The notes under the pieces were generated by a model, which made no database searches, was not told the origin of the DNA, and saw only the letters and a program-made list of their open reading frames with translations. A stretch of 64,000 bases of DNA from contig JAKGHH010000005.1 in the NCBI GenBank assembly GCA_022828595.1, positions 28,222,193-28,286,192 on the forward strand. The letters run 5' to 3'. Source of the DNA: Nelumbo lutea. Its lineage: Eukaryota; Streptophyta; Magnoliopsida; Proteales; Nelumbonaceae. The translations under genes and the position numbers were made by a program. Each line of letters begins with the position of its first letter. Position 1 is the stretch's first letter. This document shows, piece by piece, positions 56,291-64,000 of this stretch.

Positions 56291-59200
56291 TCAAAGAACT
56301 GAGTATCTTCCTGGCTGGGCTGAACCAGGGATTGACAATGTCTGGTTTGTGACATCCTCCAAAACACGCTTCAATTCTGCTTTTGCTCTTTTCACTGATT
56401 GTTCAGTAGGTCCCTCAATGAACAGGTAGAGCTTGCGCTCACCAGGTCCTGGAATTTTACCAGGTGGATAATACTGCCCCCTTGTTGTAATAGCAGCTCC
56501 TGTCCATTCAGAAATTGGACCTAAAGTTTCCTTATGGGTCACCTTCCAACGAGCATTCTGGGGGAAATCATTAATCTCAAGCTCTGCTTCATAATGTTCA
56601 GGCATTACATCAGCTTGGATCTTTGCAAGGTTATGCTGCAAATTCATCGCAGCTGCCAATGCCACAGCACGAGCTGCTCCTTCATTGGGTACAATGGGAA
56701 GTGTAGCTCCAGGAACGACAGCTGCTGTGGCTGGTATAGATAAACCAAGGACACCAGGTAGAGGCACGGGTAGTCCTCCATTTGGAAGAAATTGTGCTGC
56801 AGTGATAGGGGTTGGCACTGAAGCCATACTTACCTTGGAGGCTGCAGCTAAAGCAGCAACCTGAGCAAGGGTAGTTTGTTGGGTGATGTCCCCTCCTGCC
56901 TTCCGTATCCCTTCATCTTCAGACTCTGAATCTGATTTGTCTTCCTCAAAACCATATTCCCTTGCCTGTGCTTTCTTTGCAGCTTTTCTCACTTCATCCT
57001 CTTCCTCATTGAACTTAAAACCACTTCCACCATAACCAGTCCCATGAGCTTGTTCAAGTCCTTGATTTACTTTTGCCATGAACCCATCAGCCAGAGCCTT
57101 CAGATCTTCAGGGACTGATTGTTCAGAAAGTTCCAAGGCTTTTACAAGATCTGGAGCATATCTCGCATCCTCCTCTGATATAAATGTAATAGCATAGCCC
57201 TTCCTACCTGCTCGACCAGTCCGGCCAACACGATGGACATAATCTTCATAGTGGTTTGGGACATCAAAGTTAATCACCAGTTCAAGCTCCTTCACATCTA
57301 AACCCCTTGCTGCAACACTTGTTGCAATCAACAGGTTGCAGACATTGCTCTTGAAATCAGAAATGGTGGATTCACGATCTGTTTGATCCTTAGCTCCATG
57401 AAGAGAGAGGCAAGGATAACCATGTCTTAGCAAGTCTTTGAACAAAGAATCACATTTTTCCTGTGTGTGGACAAATACTAAAATCTTTCCCTTCTCGTGC
57501 CATTCTCCAAGCAGTTCTAGGAGTCGCAGAAATCTTTCACTTTCTGGTCTCACCTCAACCAACTGTGTTATGTCCTTGTTCACCACACTCCTTCCCCCAA
57601 CCTGTATTTCCACAGGCTTGTTCAACACTTTACGTGCCAGCATCTCAACTTGACGAGGAAAAGTGGCAGAGAAGAGTACTGTCTGTCGATCTGGCCGGGT
57701 ATTTTGAACAATGCGAGTAATCTGAGGTTCAAAACCCATGTCAAACATTCTATCCGCTTCATCCATAACCAGATATGTAACTCTACGGAGATTTGTAATC
57801 TTTCCACTACTGGTGCAAAGAATATCTATCATCCTACCTGGAGTGCAGACAACAATCTCAGCCCCACGCTTTAATTCACTTATTTGTTGGGCAACTCCAG
57901 AACCTCCATATACAGGCACACAATTAACACCCACCACCTTGGCAAACTTCTTGATATCACTGTGGATTTGCTGGACAAGCTCCCTTGTAGGTGCCATTAT
58001 AAGCCCAATAGGACCATCTCCAGGAACAACAGGTGGTTGGTCCTTGATATGCCTCAACATTGGTAAAACAAAAGCCAACGTTTTCCCTGAACCAGTCTTT
58101 GCAATTCCAATGCAGTCTCTACCACTCATAATTATTGGTAATGCCTGAGCTTGGATGGTCATAGGCTTTTCAAAGTTAAGCTTCTTTATCATATCCAGTA
58201 TTTTACTCATCAGACCAGTCTGGTTCCATGTTTTCACAGGCTTGGGCACATCCTTTCCATGTATCTTCAATTCTAGCTGCTTTCTGTAAGCAGCTACCTC
58301 CTCAGATGTCATCCTTGAAATCTCTTTCACTTCAATGTAGAAATTCTTCCTGAAAGGTGGATACTGGATCTTTGAGTGATCAACTAGCGTCAATTTCTCA
58401 GCTTTAGTCTTCTTCACCCTTTTCATGAATTCATCATCATCTTCATCTTCTAGTGGAGCTTCATCATTTTCAAGGTCACCATAATCTGAATCAGAATCCT
58501 CACCAGGAATTATTCTTCCAATGGATTTATTTATACCTTTTCTCGGTTGAACCCCATTACTTGTACCGTCTTTCTGGTCCTTTTTCTTGGAATCAGATTT
58601 TTTATCCTCAACCTTAGAAGTGTCCACAAAACTGTTCAGTTTCTCAACTTCAGGCAATACCATAGAATTCATGAAAGCATCCAATGGGTCAATTTCCTCC
58701 TCCCCACTGACACTGTCACCTCCATTTTGTGCCGTATGCACTCCACTTCCATTCCCAGAATCCACCACCATATCATCTCTGCCTTCAGCAGCAGGCTTAG
58801 CATCCTCCTGCAAGTCCATATCCTTATCCAACTTCTCTGCAGGAACAGCTTCATCATCATCAGATTCTCCTTCGAGTGTCCAGTTCTTACCCAACTTGGT
58901 TTCATCCCCAGTTACTTCTCCACGCTTCTCCCTTTCACATTCTTCCTTCTTCCTCCTCAATTCCTGCCATTCCTGAACTCTCCTCCTCCGTTTGTCCATC
59001 TCCTCATCCAATTTTCTCTGTTCACATTCTCTTTCCTGATTATAATCCTCCTCTCTCTTCTGCCGCTTCCTGTCATAATCATCAGCTTCCCCGTCCTCAT
59101 CCCTATCCAATTCCCGACGTTTCTCCTTCTCCCTGACCTTCTCCCTTTCTCTCTCCCTCTCCCCATCATCCCTCTCACGCTCTCTTTCTTCCCTTTCTCT

Positions 59201-59779
59201 CTTCTGTTTTGCTCGCTCCCTCCCTTTACCTCTCTCCCTCTCCCTCTCTCGATCCTCTCTTTCCCTCTCTTTGTGTTCTCTCTCTTTCTCCCTTTCTCTC
59301 TCTCTGTCTGCTCTGTCTCTTTCTCTATCTCTCTCCCTCTCCCTCTCCCTATCCCTCTCTCGATCCTCTCTTTCCCTCTCTTTGTGCTCTCTCTCTTTAT
59401 CCCTTTCCCTCTCTCTTTCTTCTCTCTCCCTCTCCCTCTCCCTCTCTCTGTGCTCTCTCTCTTTCTCCCTTTCCCTCTCCCTCTCTCTGTGCTCTCTCTC
59501 TTTCTCCCTCTCCCTCTCCCTTTCCCTCTCCCTTTCTTTGTCTTTCACCTTCTCCCTCTCCTTCCTCTTCCTCTTCCTCTCTCTTTCTTCTCTGCCTCTG
59601 TCGTCTCTATCTCTATCCTCTCTATCCCTCTCCTTGTACTTCTCATCAACACTCCTCTCACGCTCCGCCCGCCGACTCTTCTTCCTCTCTTCTCTTTCCC
59701 GATCCCCTCTTTTCGTATCCCCCTTCCTTCCCGCATCCTCTCTCTTCGACTTATGCTTCACCTCATCCATCACCACCAC
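56291..59779 (-). CDS. RH42: DEAD-box pre-mRNA splicing helicase RH42/PRP5, copy B
   Basis: 1162 aa, uninterrupted, with the same motif set as copy A (AKTGSGKT, DEAD, SAT, HRVGRTGR, DPLDAFM), so it should be an active ATP-dependent spliceosomal helicase. From the linker after DPLDAFM to the C-terminus only two residues differ (a Leu/Pro before ESERFL and an Ile/Met in KVS-ASV). Just upstream are DMDLQEDAK against DMDLHDDTK and an R/C change. The Arg/Glu-rich N-terminus differs by several in-frame gains and losses, for a net nine codons. Leader, telo-boxes and 5'-UTR intron are conserved. An upstream solo LTR begins about 750 bp from the ATG and may alter expression. Confidence 0.95.
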   Translation of the reverse strand: MVVMDEVKHKSKREDAGRKGDTKRGDREREERKKSRRAERERSVDEKYKERDREDRDRDDRGREERERKRKRKEREKVKDKEREREREREREKEREHREREREREKEREHREREREREREERERERDKEREHKEREREDRERDRERERERDRERDRADREREREKEREHKEREREDRERERERGKGRERAKQKREREERERERDDGEREREREKVREKEKRRELDRDEDGEADDYDRKRQKREEDYNQERECEQRKLDEEMDKRRRRVQEWQELRRKKEECEREKRGEVTGDETKLGKNWTLEGESDDDEAVPAEKLDKDMDLQEDAKPAAEGRDDMVVDSGNGSGVHTAQNGGDSVSGEEEIDPLDAFMNSMVLPEVEKLNSFVDTSKVEDKKSDSKKKDQKDGTSNGVQPRKGINKSIGRIIPGEDSDSDYGDLENDEAPLEDEDDDEFMKRVKKTKAEKLTLVDHSKIQYPPFRKNFYIEVKEISRMTSEEVAAYRKQLELKIHGKDVPKPVKTWNQTGLMSKILDMIKKLNFEKPMTIQAQALPIIMSGRDCIGIAKTGSGKTLAFVLPMLRHIKDQPPVVPGDGPIGLIMAPTRELVQQIHSDIKKFAKVVGVNCVPVYGGSGVAQQISELKRGAEIVVCTPGRMIDILCTSSGKITNLRRVTYLVMDEADRMFDMGFEPQITRIVQNTRPDRQTVLFSATFPRQVEMLARKVLNKPVEIQVGGRSVVNKDITQLVEVRPESERFLRLLELLGEWHEKGKILVFVHTQEKCDSLFKDLLRHGYPCLSLHGAKDQTDRESTISDFKSNVCNLLIATSVAARGLDVKELELVINFDVPNHYEDYVHRVGRTGRAGRKGYAITFISEEDARYAPDLVKALELSEQSVPEDLKALADGFMAKVNQGLEQAHGTGYGGSGFKFNEEEDEVRKAAKKAQAREYGFEEDKSDSESEDEGIRKAGGDITQQTTLAQVAALAAASKVSMASVPTPITAAQFLPNGGLPVPLPGVLGLSIPATAAVVPGATLPIVPNEGAARAVALAAAMNLQHNLAKIQADVMPEHYEAELEINDFPQNARWKVTHKETLGPISEWTGAAITTRGQYYPPGKIPGPGERKLYLFIEGPTEQSVKRAKAELKRVLEDVTNQTLSIPGSAQPGRYSVL

Positions 59780-59824
59780 AACAATAACATCAACACCGCA
59801 AAATTCTATGAATCCAACCTCAAC

Positions 59825-59868
59825 AAAACCCTAGAAAACAAAATCTCTGCAGACAAATAAAACCCTAG
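59825..59868 (-). promoter_or_regulatory. Telo-boxes in RH42 copy B leader
   Basis: AAAACCCTAG at 59825-59834 and 59859-59868 on the + strand, in the same positions as in copy A. Confidence 0.6.
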
Positions 59869-59952
59869 AAATTGAATTCCAGTTCACTCCACTGCCTCCT
59901 GATTTTCGTCGAAATTTGTAGGGTTACGATTCGGCAGCAGAAGATTCAATCT

Positions 59953-60032
59953 AAAGTAAACGAAAACAATGAAATTAATATAATAATTTTGGACAAAAAA
60001 TTGTTGGAAACCAGATAGGGAAAAATACGTAC
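59953..60032 (-). other. 5'-UTR intron, RH42 copy B
   Basis: Same donor GTACGT and acceptor CTTTAG as in copy A; 80 nt, with several substitutions and a small deletion relative to A. Confidence 0.7.
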
Positions 60033-60527
60033 CTTTGTGGAAGGAAAACCGATAAAAGAACAACGAAGAAATTTCTCGAACCCTAGTCTTCGGTGTGGGC
60101 AGCAAAAATCCCAACGAGTCCAAACTAAATTGCGCCACGTCAAGAGCGCTTTTTTCGGCCATACACTCTCTTCCGCAGAGAGAGAGCCACCAGGTACTGA
60201 CTCGTCACCTGAACTAGAAAACCTGAAGATTAGATCCTCTCTTGTACACCCCAGCAAGAAGTCCAGAAACGATGAAAGTCGTGGTTTCAAAGGATTTGAG
60301 AGTGATATTCGTTCTTCCTGAACCAGATAGACGATGAAAACTGAAAATTGCATAATACATCCACCCACTCTTAAACCATGAAAACAGAGATGTTCAGTCA
60401 GAGCTCTTCGATACCATCTACCTACAGAAGAATGACAATGCATGCCATAACCCTGTTAAGAATTTATACACGTACGGTTCTTTTGTTCATGGCTTCATGC
60501 AGCGGGACGCTTCCCTCAATTTCGCAA

Positions 60528-61382
60528 TGGTGAGAGAAAGCTGATGAGAGCGGATTTTGCCCTCCAATGACATTGTGAGTGGTGGCATCTCAAAACAATT
60601 GGCCAACACCTCGAACCACTTTGGCAACAATTTAGCCAAGATGATGGTGTTCCGAACTGGTGACCTGGCATAGGCGCTGACCTGACGACCTCAACCACAA
60701 TTCAGGTCGGCTAGAAGCATCTCATCCAGGACCGACATGCAGAACCTCATCACTAGCTGAGCTGACCTCGACGAGGAACGACCTCCCTCGAGGGTGTGTC
60801 AGCCTGATTGAGGTCCAGGTGGTGACTTGCGAGATGTGCTCGCTGACAAATTCGACATGCATATCCCAATACTCCCATGATCCTTGGAAGTTGGCCATGT
60901 ACCGAACGTTCCGGAGGATAGCCAACGTGCATGGCAGTTGCCTCTGGAAATCTCGAACCACTTAGACGACCTCGCGGAAATCTTGGATGCGGTGTGTGAA
61001 ACCCACGCTGAACAATGTCTATATAAAGGCACCAACCCCAATGGCATAGGGGGGCAAGTAAGCATATTCTAGATCTCATACTTCATGATTTTTAGTTGGC
61101 AATCTACTATGAGTGTACTGACTTTAGCATCAGAGCAACCTCGCCAGGTTAGCCACTCCGGGTCCTCTGACATTGATTCCTTGCATGTCTCTAAACAATT
61201 ACAAAGCTCAACAATTAATCCAGCTTACCACCAGTCAGCTTGGCACTTGGTCCACTCCCAACTCGACATCCAGGTCCTCACCCAGCAAAATTCTCCACTT
61301 CGGCTTTTGAGTCATCGGCCACTTGGAAACAAACCGAATGACAAGGTACTTAGCCCAAAAAATTGATTTATCAAAAGCTACT
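60528..61382 (+). mobile_element. Solo LTR-like insertion (gypsy type) in unit B
   Basis: Absent from unit A and flanked by CGCAA on both sides (60523-60527, 61383-61387). GC-richer than its surroundings. It has a TATATAAAGGC promoter-like box near 61019 and, downstream, ACTGACTTTAGCATCAGAG with CCTCGCCAGG, a phrase typical of the R-U5 part of plant gypsy LTRs. The ends are not a clean TG...CA, so limits are tentative. Confidence 0.65.
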
Positions 61383-61990
61383 CGCAAGGACGAGCTCAAA
61401 AAATGGCGTAGACAGCTCTGACTTTGATTGAGAGGGCAACAAAAAAATGGAAAAGCAATTTTAAGGAGACCCAACCCTATGGATCTACAATTTTGTAGAC
61501 AATGGAAGCTGTTTTCCCTTTTTTATTTGTCCTTTTGCTTTTAGTTCCCTCTTTTTTGTTTGTTTCATAACCAATTAGCCATAATGTATTTTCGGCTTAA
61601 AAAACGAACTGCTTCTTGGGAGATGTATCGCGGGAACGGGATTTGCTCCTCACACATGGGCGCCTCACGGGCACATCCACCATCCATTCGGAACATCTCC
61701 CGTCAATAATAACTTACAGAGAAGTAAAAACAGGCTCAATGCGGATTTTTTATTTCCAACGAGAGCTATAAACATTCAAAAGGTTAAAAACTTACATTTT
61801 TATGCACCCATACCCGCCTGTGAATTGGCATCAATTCTGAGTTGGCACCTACCCTAAATGTACTTTGAGCCTACAAATTCTGACCCTGGGCTGAACCATC
61901 ATTCCGTACAGGATATGTTCCCATGATAGGATGTGGGTGTGAGGTCAGTGTGAGGAGCAGATCCGGTCTCTGTATTGTAGGTCGGGTCAT

Positions 61991-62104
61991 ACCTTTGGGC
62001 TACATTTGTTTGCAATGTAAATATCGAACCGGAGGAGTATTACCTTTGGGTTGCGTTTGTTTGCAGTGTAAATATCGAATTGGAGGAGTATTACACTTTG
62101 GTCC
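61991..62104. repeat. Short tandem repeats, unit B
   Basis: About two units of 56 bp sharing TTGTTTGCA.TGTAAATATCGAA and GGAGGAGTATTAC. Confidence 0.65.
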
Positions 62105-62162
62105 AGTTTTATAGCCATTTGGATGAAACATAAATTACCAATGAAAATCAATATAAAATTTA

Positions 62163-63020
62163 TCACAAGTCGAATTTTACATCGAGAGAAATTTCATTCT
62201 CATAAAAACAATGTAAGTATTTACATCCACAACAATAAACATGTTCAATACAAGAGGGAGGGCTGTCCCGGTACAAAAACTTTGATCGCATTTGGCAAAT
62301 CTTTTTGTGCAGGCTTTTTGACTGTTTAGAAGCCCAAAAGCCCGAATTTTGAGCTATTTCCATTTGACAATAGAAAGGTATATTGGGAAAAAGCTCCAAC
62401 CCATAAGTCCAAGCATCCATATTCAAAAGTTTTATAAACATAATGAAATTTTATGGAAGAGATGGAGGTAGAAAGAGTTTTAATGCCATCAGTCCAAGGC
62501 TCCAAGCATATGTTTTCTAAGGAAGTGAAGGGAAACCCCTATTCAAAAAATCTATGATAGATTTGGCATCACATAGAATAAGAATCCTTTCCCATCTTTT
62601 ATTTTTAGCCACAACCATAACTGGCTGGATGTATTTCAAGAAGTTCAACTATCATTGGATTTCTAGCCAAAAACTTCCTCCCTCCTGCAACCAAGACAAA
62701 GGATTTATTTGAGTCAAATATACACACACCAAAAGAAATTCCCTACCCCTTAATAATACCCCCACCACAATGTAAAACAACCTCAAATTGGTTGAACAAT
62801 GGAAGAAAATGATCATTTATCTGTAAAGAACTCACATTCTGGTTGTAAGGATATTGAGTAACAGATTTAGTTAATTCCAACTGAGTTTTAGAGATGGAGG
62901 AGAGAATCCATTCAATGGAAACAGGAGTGTTATTAAAAGTTGGATTGTTCCTTGCCATCCAAATAAAATAAAAAAGGCTGAGCAAGCTATTTGAGTATAT
63001 TATCAATTCGAACTTCAGGA
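62163..63020 (-). mobile_element. LINE relic: zf-RVT/RNase H segment
   Basis: The - strand gives YFIWMARNNPTFNN (end of zf-RVT), ILSSISKTQLELTKS, then an RNase H-like stretch with ERILI, LCDAKSI, DFLNRGFPF and LENICLEPW. Stops interrupt it. It is continuous across the end of the duplicated unit at 62594, so this is the undisturbed edge. Confidence 0.65.
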
Positions 63021-64000
63021 CCACAAAACCTCAGGTGAAGACCCGAGGCAAAGATTTCGATAGTCAAGTTAGTATCGGGGTGGAATGGACGAGGTCTGAG
63101 GTAAAAGCACCCGAACGAGGTCACGGGAGAGCAAAAGATCTCAAGTGCTAGTGAGAGAGCTCAAGTATTCAATCCTTTACCTTGAGGGGGTCACCTCCTA
63201 TTTATACTTGAATCCGCTTGGAGGTAGGTGAGCTCGGATAGTGGGGATCAGGTTCGTACGTGAGGAATGAGGCCATCCGAGGCCACCAGGTGACCCTGCG
63301 CTATTGGTTCCCTGAAACCCGCCGAGCTGGGTTCTGCGCGTCTACTGATTAATTCCGCTCCAACATGCGTCGCTTGACATGTGCAAGCCTGCGACTGCGG
63401 CAGGGCCATCTGCACCTACGTCATTTTCCCCTCCACTCCTGAGGTTGTGGTGGAGGTCTGAATTGGGAGGGCCTCGGTTTCGGCCAAAGGGAGTGTGTTG
63501 GTTTGTGCTAGGAGACGTCGATGAGCCTTCTGTGCACGTTGTGGCCTGTGGTAACGTCAGCTTGCCTTTGTTCTTTGAGGGTGGCCGTAGAGGCTCCTAT
63601 TAGGAGGCCTCAACTTCGGCTTCAAGGTTATCATTGCATGTGAACGAGGGAAGGTTTTGCCCCCTGTCTTGTCTTCATGCTGGTGCGATGGTGAGCCCAT
63701 TGAGGCCTCGGCCTCGGCTGAGTGTGCCGAGGAGAGGGTGCTTGGGTGCCCGAGCTGGTACTTAGCCATTTTTGTGGGGGGAGCTCTGTTCTACGATGCC
63801 ACGAGCCCTGGAGGAGGTAGATCCTAGTACTAGGTTTGGGTCGGGCGTGTCGTGGGTCCCTGAATAGGTGAGTTGGGGTTGCGCCCATGACAGGTTGCGG
63901 TGTCACTATTGTAGGGGGGACGAAACATGGGTGAACCAAGTTGTGCACTCACTAGGTCAGCATGGCTAGGCAAACTAGTGAGTTGCAGTGAAGAGACCAA
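63021..64000 (-). mobile_element. Gypsy-type LTR running off the window
   Basis: On the - strand a TATAAATAGGAGG box (about 63195-63208) is followed by TTGACTATCGAAATCTTTGC and CCTCGGGTCTTCACCTGAGG, the promoter and U5 phrase style of plant gypsy LTRs. The rest, to 64000, is GC-richer U3-like sequence without a gene. The boundary with the LINE relic is approximate, and no internal region is seen inside the window. Confidence 0.6.

Larger units (their letters stand above)
55366..62594. repeat. Tandem duplication unit B (RH42 copy B)
   Basis: Starts CAGCTTTACATTGG, identical to 48976 onward, and ends ...ATCCTTTCCCA before TCTTTTATTT. It is longer than unit A mainly because of an insertion at 60528-61382. 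Near 55630-55690 it also carries a local duplication of CATCACCCCCTCTATATCTT. Confidence 0.92.

Noticed and set aside
1..64000. tRNA, rRNA or CRISPR features
   Set aside because: No cloverleaf-like sequence with A and B boxes, no rRNA segment and no spaced direct-repeat array was recognised. The repeats present are microsatellites, minisatellites and transposon ends.

Overview
The window is nuclear DNA from a flowering plant with a repeat-rich genome. The evidence is two plant-type single-copy gene families (a RanBPM/GID1-like CTLH protein and the DEAD-box splicing helicase RH42/PRP5), canonical GT-AG introns, telo-boxes in a 5' UTR, L1-type LINEs carrying a plant-type RNase H, copia and gypsy retrotransposons, and many short hAT-like elements. 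The very long, transposon-filled introns fit a woody or early-diverging angiosperm with a medium to large genome, but the sequence alone does not fix the species.

Left half (1-31 kb): the 3' part of a RanBPM gene on the + strand. Four coding exons (10015-10083, 25103-25162, 29884-29970, 30488-30766) join in phase 0 and encode the CTLH-CRA C-terminus. The SPRY and LisH exons must lie left of the window, so 1-10014 is probably intronic. The introns are about 15 kb, 4.7 kb and 0.5 kb. They hold a left-edge LINE ORF1 that is still open, several LINE fragments, an ORF1-only LINE derivative (6.5-9.4 kb), a small gag-only copia element with perfect 5-bp duplications, and a 1.6-kb non-autonomous LTR element with a 7-kb full-length LINE inside one LTR (18-bp target duplication). 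A cluster of hAT-like elements at 26.0-29.2 kb includes one nested inside another.

Middle (31-49 kb): intergenic DNA. It holds a decayed gypsy fragment (35.0-37.4 kb, - strand), a structurally complete but dead copia element (38022-42596, 273-bp LTRs, AATTC duplication), short inverted-repeat elements, AT-rich tracts and a 267-bp tandem array (46-47.4 kb). I see no host gene here.

Right (49-62.6 kb): a direct tandem segmental duplication. Each unit carries an intact RH42/PRP5 gene on the - strand (1171 and 1162 aa, single-exon coding region, short 5'-UTR intron). The junction can be read at 55366 with about 2 bp of microhomology, and the left breakpoint falls inside a 153-bp hairpin. The distal 2.5 kb of the two coding regions is almost identical, with about 4 differences and no indels, while the adjacent non-coding DNA differs by about 2% and the far 5' flank by roughly 10% or more. 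This pattern suggests gene conversion. Copy B also has a roughly 0.86-kb gypsy-type solo LTR upstream.

Right edge (62.6-64 kb): the remainder of an RNase H-bearing LINE relic, then a GC-richer gypsy-type LTR that runs off the window.
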